Origin: Orychophragmus violaceus
Lineage: Eukaryota; Streptophyta; Magnoliopsida; Brassicales; Brassicaceae
DNA length: 64,000 nt
Direction: 5' to 3'
NCBI GenBank assembly: GCA_030180135.1
Contig: CM058231.1
Location: 28,585,034 to 28,649,033 of the forward strand
This document shows, in pieces, positions 31,690-43,779 of the stretch; the stretch's first letter is position 1; each line of letters begins with the position of its first letter. The position numbers and the translations under genes were made by a program. The notes under the pieces are model-generated. The model was not told the DNA's origin and did not search any database. It saw only the letters and a program-made list of their open reading frames with translations.

Positions 31690-31950
31690 ACCTGAGACTG
31701 CTCTCAAAATTCGAGCACCCAAGACAGCTCGGAAATCCGAGCACGCAAGACTGCTAAGAAAATCTAAGCACGCAAGACTGCTTAAAAAATCCAAGTGCGC
31801 GAATCTGCTAGAATTTCTGAGCACGCGAGACTGTTGGGAAAATCTGAGCACACGAGACTGCTCAGAAAATCTGAGCACACGAGACTGCTCGAAAAATCCG
31901 AGCACGCAAGGCTGCTCGAAAAATCCAAGCACGCAAGCATTCACAGCATG
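31690..31950 (+). repeat. 27-bp minisatellite
   Basis: About nine imperfect copies of a 27-bp unit with core GAGCACGCAAGACTGCTC and AAAAAATC. Because 27 is a multiple of three, all frames stay open and code 9-residue repeats (SEHTRLLRK on the plus strand). Related GAGCAGACCAGCTC motifs recur at 32640-32850. The open frames are a by-product of the period and not evidence of a gene. Confidence 0.85.
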
Positions 31951-32579
31951 CTCGGCAACTCGCAGATTGATCGGCAATGTCAAATCTGCTTCGGAAAAAG
32001 CCTTGCTTGGCTAGGCATGCTCGGTCGAAACCTTCCCGGTAAGGTATGTTCGGCTCATGGACATTTTCGGAAAAAAAAATTCCGAGCAGACGTTACAACA
32101 TTTCCCAACAAAAAATAAAAGCGAGCAAGCATTCTTCGAGCATAAAACTTTGCCCAACACAATTAAGAAAGATGTGTTCTGGCTCACAATCCTTGGTAAA
32201 AAAATGGTCCATAAACATCTTGGATACTTCTGCTCGGAAAAGCCAACCTCGCTTGTTTACTCAGCGAAACTCCGCTTTGTTTATCTGCTGGCAAAAGTTC
32301 GTCCATCCCAATATCCACGATTTCTAAAATTCACAGTCCATATATAGCTGTTTACTGCTTGGTAATGTCTCAATTTGCTCCAACGATACAAAGACATACA
32401 AAGGAATGATGAGCAAGAAGATTTAGCTCTGACATGGATTCTCCCAAGCACAAAATATTTAGTTCCAAGCAGGAAGGTTCAACATGGACATGGTCATATG
32501 GACAAAGCCTGCATCCTTCTAAATAAAGGAGTGGGTCCGTATACAACTATACTTCCACATCGAAAATTTGAAAAATTTT
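31951..32579 (+). other. no gene seen
   Basis: Short open frames only. The GCTCGG and GAGCA motifs of the neighbouring minisatellite recur sparsely, so this is probably the same repeat-derived LTR or leader. Confidence 0.4.
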
Positions 32580-33240
32580 AAAACAATTTTCGGACTCGAG
32601 TGCAACATTTTCAGAGATAACTCCTCGTACAAAGCTTCTAAAAAAATCTGAACACGCAGAGCTGCTCGGAACTTCCAGGCACTCAAAACTATCCGAACCA
32701 GGATGCTCGAAAATCCGACCAGACCAGCTCGTAAATTCCGAGCAGAACAGCTCGGAAATCTTGAGTAGACCAGCTCTGAAATTCGAGCAGACCAGCACGG
32801 ATTTACGAGCAGAATTTCTCGGAAATCCAAGAACAAACGGTTTTTCGAAAACCAGAGCATGTCACTCTTATTGACTAGCGACAAAACTTGCCCGCTATAT
32901 AACCCAACCAATTTTGCGACCCACTCGGAGACTCTCCTTCGAACATCCAACTCACGAAGCGTTTCACTCGATACTACTTCAAGAAACTCGATACACCAGA
33001 TCGCGATCGCGCAAGCTCGACTTCTCCACAAAGGTTCAACTCCCCAATAATACACTCGGAATTTTCCAGTAAACGATAAATAAATTTCTTTTACTTTCAT
33101 TTGATTTACTTTTCTCAAAATTAAATTTAGGATTTGAACTTCATAGTTAACTAAACCAGTCCAATTCATTAACTGTCGAATCATCCAAAGTCAAGTCTGG
33201 TACATTTGCATTCTCTACCTCGCCTGTTGCTGGCCACATC
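32580..33240 (+). repeat. possible LTR or promoter-bearing repeat
   Basis: It holds decayed GAGCAGACCAGCTCGGAAAT copies, then a TATA box (GCTATATAACCC, near 32895), a CT-rich leader-like stretch and an AT-rich tail with AATAAATTTC. The order resembles a U3-R-U5 structure, but I cannot fix the borders or pair it with a second LTR. Confidence 0.4.
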
Positions 33241-33244
33241 AGAC

Positions 33245-33440
33245 GAACAAACACATCCTTTACGGATCCTGACCAACATATCCTATACAGACTGAGGTCT
33301 TATACATCGAACAAACACATCCTTTACGGATCCTAACCAACATATCATATATGGATTGAGGTTCTATATATCGAACAAATGCATCCTTTACGGATCCTAA
33401 CAAACATGTCCTATACGGATTGAGGTTCTATACACGCAAC
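33245..33440 (+). repeat. 64-bp tandem repeat, about three copies
   Basis: The unit starts GAACAAACACATCCTTTACG at 33245, 33309 and 33373, exactly 64 bp apart, and continues GATCCTAACCAACATATC. A truncated fourth copy (GCAACAAACGGAT) follows. Confidence 0.88.
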
Positions 33441-33552
33441 AAACGGATAAAACTGCACTATATAAATTCTTAATACTTGCTAGGTATGTTTTCTATCGAT
33501 GATAGGAACATAATTAGAGAATGTCTCCCGCCAATACCGAATTCGGAGTAAA

Positions 33553-33784
33553 CCTCAAAACCCAGTAGACACTGCTTAGCACACTGGTCCACAATGTCAC
33601 GACCAAATATACCTTGGTCTGGTATCCGCGATGTGAGTCCTACATGATATCAAATTACTATTGACAACATGAATGTAAGTCGAGGTGTCTCAAAGGTACC
33701 GAGTATACCTTGGTCCGGTATCTGCTGGCATCAATTTACTATCGCCAACGGGAATATAAGTAAATCTCAAAACCCAGTAGACGC
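33553..33784 (+). repeat. direct repeats just upstream of copia-2
   Basis: CTCAAAACCCAGTAGAC occurs near 33556 and again near 33768, and ATACCTTGGTC near 33609 and 33704. The second copy stops where the copia-2 integrase begins. Confidence 0.65.
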
Positions 33785-33795
33785 AAGTTAAAGAG

Positions 33796-36214
33796 CCATT
33801 CGATATTGTTCATTCAGACTTATGGTCCTCACCAATTGCAAGTATGAGTGGCATTCGCTACTATGTCTTATTTCTCAACTATTACACACATTTTCTATGG
33901 GTCTATCCCATTCGACGCAAGAGTGAAATGTTTTCCAAGTTCCTTCACTTCACAGCGTATATCAAAACACAGTTCAATGGCCAAATAAAAGTTTTTGAGT
34001 TTGATAATGGGAGAGAATACAACAATGCTCAATTCCATGACTACATCGCCAAAAATGGAGTTGATGCTCGTTTCTCCTGCCCTCAAACTTCCCAACAAAA
34101 TGTGAAATCTGAGAGAATGATCCGTACTATAAACAACATTGTGCGTGCTCTTTTATTCCAAGCTCTACTCGCATTCTCTTTTTGGGTCGAAGATCTCCAT
34201 GTGGCCGGTCATGTTTTAAACATACTCCCTTCCTCAGCAATCAAAAATCAGATACCATATACTTTTCTTTTTGGAAAACGTCTTAACTATGATGATTTGA
34301 AGTTCTCCAGGTGTTTATGCCTTCCAAATTTAAACCAGTCCAACCTCTAAAAGCTTTCACCAAGGAAAACACCTTGTTTGTTCCTTGGATACCCTTCTCA
34401 ACATCGAGGTTATAGATGCATGGACTTGAAAAAAATAAGATCATTATCTCACATCATGTCTTTTTTGACGAAGATAAATTTCATGCATCTAAAACTCATA
34501 GCCCAAATCATGATCAATATCAATTTCTTAAGTTCCTTGATGAGCCGTCCTCTTACCATAAAGCTATTCTTGAGTCTCCTTTTCAGCCGAGCTAATCTCA
34601 GCCTATTCCACTCGCAATTCCTACACAATCTTCCAAACCAAGAGCTCAAAAAGACTCCACCACATACCATGACACTCGCTTAAAAGCAGGAATCAAGAAA
34701 TCCGAAGAGATCATTTCTCTTGTTGCCTTAACCAAATCGCTTGTCCCAAATAGTCACATCAAAGCTCTTTCTGATTCTAACTGGAAACCTGCAAAGATAG
34801 ATGAAATTGATTCTATGCTTAAGAATAAGACATGGAAGTTGGTACCACGACCTTCTAATGTCAATATTGTGAGGTCTATGTGGCTGTTCAAACATAAATT
34901 TGATGCAGATGGAGCTCTTACTCGTCACAAAGTGAGATTGGTTGCTAATGTTAAATTGCAGGAACAAATAGTGGATTTCACAGAGACCTTTAGCCATGTG
35001 GTCAAACATGCAACTATACGCATTGTTTTGAGCATTGGTGCTGCTTTGGAATGGCCAATTCATCAATTGGATGTCAAAAATGCATTTTTACAGGGTGATT
35101 TGGAGGAGATTGTTTTCATGCATCATCCACTAGGTTTTGTTGATAAGTTATTTTCAAATCATGTTGTCAACTTCAGAAGGCGATCTATGGCCTAAAAAAG
35201 CACCTCGAGCATGAACTCAAAATTTGGTTCTTTCTTGACTTCGATGTGTTTTGTGACAAGCAGAGCTGATTCGTTGTTGTACATCTTCAAGAAAGGCAGT
35301 GACTGCGCTGCAAAAGATTATCTTCAGTCTGTAGACTGTCTTTCCCATGAGTGATTTAGGAAGGCCCCAACACTTTCTGGGTATAAAAGCAGAGTTTAAG
35401 AATAATGGCCTCTTCTTAAGTTAAGAATCTTATGTGCAAGACATTATAGAGAGGGCCAACGTGCAGATTGCAAACCGTTAGAAACTCCTGTGGATCAGAA
35501 ATCAAAACTTTCTATAAAAGATGGAGATGCAGTCAAGGATCCAACGTTTTACAAGAGTATTACTGGAGCTCTTCAGTACTTGACCTTGAATTGACCGGAC
35601 ATTTCATACGCTGTTCATCAGATATGCATGTATATGCATGATTCAAGATACACACATATTCGAGCGTTGAAGCGAATTGTCTGATATGTCAAAGGGACAC
35701 TCATGCACGGTCTGCATATGTTTAAAGGCAAATTCGATTCTTTAACTGCTTATTCGGACGCAGATTGGGCAGGCTGTACGGACGAGAAGATCAACGTCAG
35801 GATATTCTGTCTTTATCGGACCTAATGTCATCTCTTGGTCAGCTAAGTGTCAATTGACAATGTCTCGTTCAAACTCAGAAGCTGAGTATAAAGGGGTCGC
35901 CAACGCAGTTGCAAAAATGACATGGATCCGGAACTTAATGTGTGAGCTTCATCGACCAATTAACAAGGCACTCTGTGGTTTTCCGCGACAAAAAAAGTTC
36001 TGTATATTTGGCAAACAATCCGGTCAATCATCAAAGAACAAAAAATGTTGAGCTTGATATTCATTTCGTAAGAGAGAAGGTAGCCATTGGTGAAGTTCGT
36101 GTTATTCATGTGCAAGCTTCATCACAATATGCTGACATTTTCACAAAGGGGCTTCCATCATCACTTCATAATGAATTCAGAACCAGTCTCAACGTTCGAC
36201 AAGCAACGCTGTGA
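33796..36214 (+). pseudogene. copia-2 pol, 5'-truncated and decayed
   Basis: It starts abruptly inside integrase (EPFDIVHSDLWSSPIAS) and continues through the core (VFEFDNGREYNNAQFHDYIA; QNVKSERMIRTINNIV). Reverse transcriptase (34750-35195, WPIHQLDVKNAFLQGDLEE) and RNase H (SRSNSEAEYKGVANAVAKMT, then a frame at 35942-36214 ending near LNVRQATL) follow. Several frameshifts and stops break it. Gag and protease are missing. A purine-rich tract (GACTGAGGGAGGGT) leads into the 3' LTR. Confidence 0.88.
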
Positions 36215-36226
36215 CTGAGGGAGGGT

Positions 36227-36355
36227 AATAGAATATTCACATATTCTTTTACTACTTCAAAGATATTGTAAATTGTTTGTTTCGTAATATCCTCATAGGT
36301 TCCTGATTTTGTGTAACAAACTTGCCTTTATATGGCTTTGTACATTCAACGTAAA
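36227..36355 (+). repeat. copia-2 3' LTR, left part (split by CACTA-1)
   Basis: It starts TAATAGAATATTC after the polypurine tract and has a TATA-like TTTATATGGC. CACTA-1 interrupts it at 36356. The sequence resumes at 44363 (AAATGATAAGG), with AAA duplicated. Its right border is not certain but lies within about 60 bp of 44363. Confidence 0.7.
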
Positions 36356-36720
36356 CACTACAAGAAAACAGGGAATTACCGACTACGTTTTACGACTGAT
36401 ATTTCAGTCGCAAAAAGTTCCGACTACTTTGCGACTCTTCTACGACTGATTTGCGACTAAACGTGTTCAGTCGCAAATCCGTCGTTATTATACGACCAAA
36501 ATAGAACGTCGCTAATCAGTCGCAAAATTACGACTGATTAGCGACTGAATATAAGTCGGGAAATCTTCAGTCGCAAAATCAGTCGTAAAAAGTCGCTATG
36601 GAACACATGTTCCTCGTTTGTAGGTCGGTGTAACTAATTATTGCGACTGTTGCTGGTAGTCGCAAATCGGTCGCGAAGAAGTCGCAAATCAGTCGTAAAA
36701 AAATTATATATATATGCCTG
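36356..36720. promoter_or_regulatory. CACTA-1 left subterminal repeats and tnpD promoter region
   Basis: Numerous copies of ACGACTGA, TCAGTCGCAAA and TTGCGACT in both orientations. In En/Spm such short motifs bind TnpA to pair the ends. The tnpD leader follows. Confidence 0.8.
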
Positions 36721-36828
36721 GACATCTCCTCCTCATTCTCAACCACTCAAGAAAATCGTTTACAAACGGAGAAATCGAAAAAAAAGTTGACAAAAAGAGA
36801 GAAAAACGAGTTGTTCTGTACTCACGAA

Positions 36829-39800
36829 ATGTCTGGAAATTACAATTATAGTAATTCTCGAGAGTGGATGTATCGGAGGATCGATGAAGCGACGGGAAAT
36901 TTTTCCCAGGAGTTCGAAATGGGGATGGAGCAGTTCATGGCATTTGCAAACAACCAGCCTCTAGCGCAGAGTAATGGCGGTAAGTTTCACTGCCCTTGTA
37001 AGGTTTGCAAGAACGAAAAACCGATAGTCTCTGGAGAAAAAATTTGGAGTCATCTGTATGGTAATGGATTTATGCCTGATTATTATGTTTGGTATAAACA
37101 TGGAGAGGAAATCGGTATGGATTTAGGAACTAGTTATGATGGTAGCACACAATTTTCTCGGAGTGAAGATGTTGGTAATTATGTAGTAGAAGATAGATAT
37201 GTGGATATGGTGAATGATGCATTTCGTGATAACGAAAATTTTGATAGCTATTACGAGGATTATAGTTATCAAAATTTGGAAGAACCTGTCCGTAATCATT
37301 CACAAAAAATTTACGATCTGCTAGAAGGAGCGAAAAATCCATTATATGATGGTTGTCGGGAAGGTCAGTCGCAGTTATCCTTAGCTGCTCGAGTCTTGCA
37401 GAGAAAGGCAGAACATAATATGAGTGAAAGGGCAGTGGATTCGATATGCGAAATGTTTACCGAGTTTTTACCAGAAGGAAACCAAGCACCTGGTTCACAT
37501 TACGAGACAGAAAAACTGATGCGCAATCTAGGCCTCCCCTATTATACAATTGATGTTTGCATCAATAATTGTATGATTTTCTGGAAAGAAGATGAAAAAG
37601 AAGATTAGTGTCTGTTTTGCCAAGCACCAAGATGGAAGCCTAATGAGAGACAACGGAGAACCAATATCCCATATAGTCGTATGTGGTATATGCCAATTGC
37701 TGACAGGCTGAAGAGAATGTACCAAAGCCATAAAACTGCATCGGCAATGAGGTGGCATGCCGAGCACCAAACAAATGAGGGAGAAATGTGTCATCCGTCT
37801 GATGCAGCGGAGTGGAAATCTTTTCAAGAGCAACATCCTCGATTTGCCCAAGAACCCCGTAACGTTTATCTTGGATTATGTACAGATGGGTTCAATCCAT
37901 TTGGCATGTCTAATAATCATTCGTTATGGCCAATCATCTTGACTCCCTACAATTTACCCCCTGGTATGTGCATGAATACAGAATACTTGTTTTTGACAAT
38001 TCTGAATTCTGGGCCAAAGCATCCACGAGCTAGTCTTGATATATTCCTCCGACCTCTTATCGAGGAGTTGAAGGAATTATGGTCTTCTGGAGTCGATGCA
38101 TATGATGTATCCTTGAATCAAAGTTTTAATCTAAAAGCAGTGTTGCTCTGGACAATAAGTGACTTTCCGGCGTATGGCATGTTATCAGGATGGACGACGC
38201 ATGGTGCACTATCCTGTCCAGTTTGTATGGAAGATACTAAAGCTTTTTATCTGCCGAATGGAAGAAAGATGTGTTGGTTTGATTGTCATCGAAGATTTCT
38301 TCCTCATGGTCATCCACTCAAGAAGAATAAAAAGGACTTTTTGAAGGGAAAAGATGCTTCAAAAGATTGTCCTCCTGAGTATTTGACCGGTGAGAAAGTT
38401 TATTGCGAGCGGCTACAAGGCGTAAATCCACCAAAAACAAAAGAATGCGGTGGAAATGGGCATGAAAAGAAGATGCCTGGCTATGGGAAGTGGCATAACT
38501 GGCACAAGAAAAGCATATTCTGGGAGTTACCATACTGGAGGGACCTTAATCTCCGACATAATCTTGATTTGATGCATGTTGAGAAGAATGTTTTTGACAA
38601 TATCATGAACACTCTTATGAGTGTGAAAGGTAAATCAAAAGACACCATCATGTCAAGATTGGATATAGCACGATTCTGTTCTCGGTCACACTTACACATT
38701 GATGATGAGGGTAAAGCTCCTTTTCCTGCCTACAGACTGACAGACAACGCCAAGAAGAGTTTATTGGAATGTGTGAAATATGCAGTCAAATTCCCAGATG
38801 GGTATGCCTCCGACTTAGCTAATTGTGCAGATTTGGATAATGGAAAGTTTTCGGGAATGAAGAGTCATGACTGCCATGTTTTTATGGAACGATTACTTCC
38901 ATTTATCTTTGCAGAACTCCTGGACCGAAACGTCCATATTGCGTTATCAGGTACTGCTTACTTATATCACTTTATGTATACTTGATATGTAAAAATGATT
39001 ATGTTTTCTTATATTTATTGTGACCTGTCTCTCTAATGGATATTATTATTGTAGGGATTGGAGGATTTTTTCGGGACTTATGTTCGAGAACTTTGCAGAA
39101 GAGTCACGTCGAAATTCTAAAACAAAACATAGTTCAAATCATATGCAATTTGGAGAAGATCTTCCCTCCATCATTTTTCGATGTGATGGAACACCTGCCC
39201 ATTCATCTTCCCTACGAAGCAGAGTTAGGAGGCCCAGTGCAATATAGATGGATGTACCCTTTTGAAAGGTTTTTCAAAAAGTTGAAAGGGAAAGCAAAGA
39301 ACAAAAGATATGCTTCAGGATCGATTGTTGAATCTTATATCAATGAGGAGATAGCTTATTTCTCAGAGCATTACTTTGATGCGAGCATAACAACAAAATC
39401 AAGGTATACATTTTAATTACGCTCACTAAGGAGACAATTTACTCATGTCAATTTTTTTTGTAAGGTTAACAAGATTTTATGAAGGCGAAGTCCCGAGTAT
39501 CATGTCGAAGTACCTGATATATTTACTCATGTTGGTCGTCCTAGTGGAGAAATGCATGAAATTTGGCTTTCCGAGAAGGACTATCGATGCGCACATGCAT
39601 ATGTTTTACGGAATTGTGATTACTTTCAGCCATTTGAAAGGTGAAATCTGATCTGAGTGTTAACTTTATTTTAGACATAATCTATATTCCCTAATGTTTG
39701 TCTCGTGTTTTAGACATAATCTATATTTTCTCATGTTTGTCTCGTGTTTGTGTTGGTATCAAACAGTATGTTCGAGGATTATCTATCTGCAACATACCCA

Positions 39801-40720
39801 GAACTTTCTGAGAAAGAACTATCCACACAAAGGGCTAACGAATATCATACTTGGATCGAAAAATATGTAAGTCTATATGATATTTTAAACAATTATCGAT
39901 TCAAGTATTTTATTTATATTGTTTTCTATACAGGTTGAGTACTGGAAAGCAACACATCCTTTTCCTCCTTGGGTTCTAGACATAGTGCATGGACCGGTGA
40001 ATAAGGCAAAAATTTGGCCTATATATTTTACACGAGGGTATTTGTTTCATACGCAGAGTCACGGCGAAGGAAGAAAGACATGCAACTATGGAGTTTGTGT
40101 TAGAGGAGAGAGTTACAATGATGCATCTGATGAAGCTGCTTTCCACGGGATCTTAACTGATATCATACAATTGGAGTATGAAGGGCTTGTTAATTTGAGA
40201 ATCACACTTTTTAAGTGTAAGTGGTACGATCCTGTTATGGGTAGAGGCACTCGCAGGAGCAATGGTGACATTGTAGACGTTCTTTCATCGAGAAAATACA
40301 ACAAATACGAACCATTTATCTTAGGTACGTTTGGAATTCTATATATAGTATTATATATACGTATATGTTTTTATTATAACATTTTTACTTTGATTTTGTA
40401 CAGCTTCGCAAGCGCATCAGGTTTGTTATATCCCGTATCCTTACACGAAGAAACCGAAACATCTGTGGCTAAATGTTGTGAAAGTCAATCCTAGGGGAAA
40501 TATTTTTGGAGAGTACGACGACGCGGAACCTACTCTTTTGCAACAAGATAATGACGATTCGGTAATGATGACAACAATTGAGGATATTGCAGTCGATAAT
40601 TTTGTGCAGTCATCGAATCCAATAGCTCTTGATTACGATGTTAATGATGCGGAACCGGATGATGAATTCCTATGTAATTTATCGTCTTCTGATGATGAAG
40701 AAGACGAAGAACTGTACTAA
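36829..40720 (+). pseudogene. CACTA-1 TnpD-like transposase, six exons, two lesions
   Basis: Exons: 36829-38950, 39055-39403, 39465-39640, 39767-39866, 39934-40324 and 40404-40720, all with GT-AG borders. ATG 36829 gives MSGNYNYSNSREWMYRR, the transposase-associated domain with a CPCKVC zinc-finger-like motif. The Transposase_21 core follows in exon 1 (PFGMSNNHSLWPIILTPYNL; HGALSCPVC; LRHNLDLMHVEKNV). Exon 2 carries DUF4218 (HLPIHLPYEAELGGPVQYRW), and exon 5 the DUF4216-type region (RITLFKCKWYDPV). The C-terminus is acidic. An in-frame TAG at 37606-37608 interrupts exon 1 just before CLFCQAPRWKPN, and exon 3 shows a one-base deletion near 39492, after which the family sequence (FTHVGRPSGEMHEIWLSEKD) continues in another frame. 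Otherwise it looks complete and recently active. Confidence 0.92.
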
Positions 40721-41149
40721 TCACTTTGTAATATTATGACGTTTGTAGTATTATCTCGTTTCATCCCGAAATTACGCTTATTAATCAAAGTAAAACCCAA
40801 AAAAAAACCATACACCCAATGAAAAATTAAATCACAAAACAAACTAAAACATATAATATTCTACCTAAATTTTTTAGCATAACCCGCCTAAATTTTTGGG
40901 TTAACCCTCCTAAACCGCTCTAATTTTTAGCTAACCCCGCCTAAAATTTTGGCTTAACCCGCCTAACATTTTGGCTTAACCTGCTATCAACAAAAAGCCC
41001 TAATTAACCGAGCCCTAAAAATTTTCAGAATCCCTCTCGATACAAAATCCTCTCCGCCTCTCATCTTCTTTTCCAGCGAGAAATCGCTTCTTCTTCTCGA
41101 TCGGCTATCGATTCTTCTTAATCGAGTAGCCTCCACTTCTTTATCTACG
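40721..41149 (+). promoter_or_regulatory. intergenic region with repeated TAACCCGCCTAAATTTT motif
   Basis: Between the two transposon genes. At about 40865-40985 a motif close to TAACCCGCCTAAATTTTTGG is repeated about five times. A CT-rich leader (41030-41149) precedes the TnpA-like ATG. It probably holds the second gene's promoter. Confidence 0.6.
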
Positions 41150-43574
41150 ATGGCCGGTGCTAGGAAGAAACCCAGTCGGAAAACTTCTACTCCGAAGCAG
41201 CCGACGAAAGCCAAGACGCCGTCGCCTCTCCCAAGTCGGTACACGTTCACGCCGGCGAACGATTCTTCCTCTCCGCCGGAAATCCCCGTGCGAAACCCTA
41301 CACCATCTGTGAGGGATTACCCACCTCCAAAGCGACTCTTCCCAGGTTCGACGTCTCATCCACCGCCGACTCAAGCAACGCCGGATCAAGCGACGGATCA
41401 AGGAACGCCTTCTCACGCAACTCCTAGCCAGCGGCAACCTCCGAGTCAGCGGCAACCTCCGAGTCAGAGGCAACCTCCGATTCAACGCCGATCTTGGCCG
41501 GAATCTCGACCTCGACCCACGGCGGTGTCAGAACAACAGCAACCTCCGCTTACTCCGGCGAGTCAACCTCGATCTTCTCAGCACTCCCAAGCTCCGGCAT
41601 CTCCTGCTGACAGTGGGGATGAAGTGGAAGTCCAAGGATTCCCCCAGGCCGATCTAGCTGAAGACCAGATGGCTCTTCTCACTGCTCTCCTCACGAAGCC
41701 AGGGCGCGAGGAGTACACCACGGTCCTGTCTCCAATCGATAAACCAGGCACGACATGGTAAGTATTCTCAAACCATGTTTCCCATTGTTGTGTTTTGACT
41801 GTTGTGGTGTTATGGTTAATGTTGTGGTGTTATGGTTAATGTTGTGGTGTTATGGTCAATGTTGTGGTGTTTTGAATATCTTATATATGAATCATGTTCT
41901 GAGTTGGTAGTTGTTCTCTAATGTTGTTTTCAAGTCGAGTTTTGTTCTGTTTTCAAATCGATTTTTTTTGTTTTCTTCTTGGTCTTTTCGAGAGCTTTGA
42001 TTAGAGTAGAGTGCAAGCTTGTATAATCTTATAATATTTTTTTCAATTCAGTTTACTAAAAACAGTGTTTCACTATGTTTTTAGACCAATGTCTTTGACT
42101 ATGTTTTAGTCTTAAGTGTTTTGTTATTAGTCTTCTTTGTTCTGTTTCTTTCTAATGATGAAATGTCTGAATAGTTTTATATCTATGTGAATCTGAATTG
42201 TTTTATATCTATGTGAATCTGAAGTGTTTTATATCTTTGTTGAATGTTGAGTTGTTGATTATTTCCTATCTTTGTAGGTTTGGTCGTGACAAGTCGTCAC
42301 TGACCCGGAAAATCACTAGAATCTTCACTAACAAGTTCAATGGCCCATACTACAGCTGGACTTGGGTGCCACGGGAGAGACAAGAGCGCTACTTTGTTGA
42401 ATTCGCGGTTAGTTAATTCTTTAAATGTTTAAATCTGATATGTTAACTTCTAAACTGATGATCACTAACACTACTGAATTTGTTTAATGTTCTTGTAGAA
42501 AACGCACACATGGGATCTTCTAATAACAGGGGTGGTTCAAGAGCACTTTGAACGAATATGTCAGAAACGAATGAAGGATATGGTAAGCACCGCCAGGACC
42601 TCGGGAGTGCAACCCAAGTGGATTTCGGATACCATTTGGGAAAAAATGACGACTTATTGGGAAACTGATGAAGCGAAGGAGAAGAGCACCACCACTTCTG
42701 ATGCTCGGCTGTCTGACCGTGGAGGTCTTGGACCGCATGTCCACTTATCCGGGCAAAAGTCCTACCTTCAAATCCAACAAGAAATGGTAAGTTACTAAGT
42801 AGTGTCCAATCTTTACAATAAAAAATTTCTTTAACTCCTATCATTAAGTGAGTTGTCTAACAGTTTGTATTTGTTTTTAAATGACAGGAGGAAGATTTGG
42901 GAAGACCAGTGAGTCTTGGTGAAGTTTTCATCAAGACTCATACAAAACCGGATGGAAGCTTTGTTGATCGAAAGGCGGAGACTGTGGCAAAACGCTATGA
43001 GGAGAACTTGGAAGCTAAAAAGGCTAACCTCCAGGCTACGGATGGTGCATCACGGCCTCTAACCATTGAAGAGGAGAACGACATATTTTTGAGGGTAACG
43101 CACATCACATTCTTTCCTTTTTTGATTAGTCTTTATTTTTAATACGCCACAGTCGTTTTATGTTGTTGTTTCTGTTTAGTCATCATATAATTCTTTTCTG
43201 TGTTTTGGCAGTCAACTTTTTCAAATGAAAAAGGAGCTTTCTATGGAGTAGGAAGCCTCAAGAGACATGTAAATGGAAAGAGGAAGTACACAGAAGGCTC
43301 TACTTCTTTCAGCAGTCTGCATCAACAGTTGGAGGAAGCTAAACACAAGATAGAAGAACAAGCAGCTGCAAATGCTGCTCGTGAGGAAGAGCATAGACAG
43401 GTCGCAGCTACCCAACAAGCCAAGATTGACCAATTATCATTGGTGGAGAGCTACTTGTCTGAAACTGATCCTGATTTTTTGGACTATCTAGCTGCAAACA
43501 AAGCTCCAAGGCCCACTGTTGTTGTTCCTCAGACTTCTCTTGATGCACCTGCGGATCCTGTTATTAGTAACTAG
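41150..43574 (+). CDS. CACTA-1 TnpA-like protein (plant transposase, Ptta/En/Spm type), five exons
   Basis: Exons: 41150-41757, 42278-42407, 42499-42786, 42888-43094 and 43212-43574, with GT-AG borders that keep the frame. The N-terminus (MAGARKKPSRKTSTPKQPTK) is basic and Pro/Ser/Gln-rich with a repeated PPSQRQ motif. The core is the Transposase_24 type: RFNTNKFNGPYYSW-like (sequence FTNKFNGPYYSWTWVPRER), THTWDLLITGVVQEHFE, and GPHVHLSGQKSYLQIQQEM. A coiled coil follows (LHQQLEEAKHKIEEQAAANA). No stop or shift is seen. By analogy with En/Spm it binds the subterminal repeats and assists transposition. Confidence 0.88.
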
Positions 43575-43779
43575 CCAATAGGTGGATGTCTTAACTAGTA
43601 TTTCTGGGTTTTTTTTGTTGTTGTCTATTATTGCAGTCAACCCTTTTTGAGAACAATGTTGAATGGTTGATGTTGTAATGTTGGATGTTGAATATTTATG
43701 GTAATGTTTAGTAGGCTTACTGATATTTATATCCTCTCAGCTTTAATATATGTTTAGAGTAAATGTAACCAGGATTCAA

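Noticed and set aside
31642..32118. Repeat protein with 9-residue repeats (SEHTRLLRK) on either strand
   Set aside because: A 27-bp minisatellite keeps all frames open by arithmetic; there is no leader, no splice structure and no non-repeat domain.
32519..33184. 221-codon minus-strand frame
   Set aside because: It spans decayed GAGCAG/GCTCGG repeats, a TATA-like box and AT-rich leader on the other strand, with no recognisable domain. Likely chance.
40987..41485. Minus-strand frames opposite the TnpA-like first exon
   Set aside because: Arg-rich antisense products of the Pro/Ser/Gln-rich exon, with no independent support.
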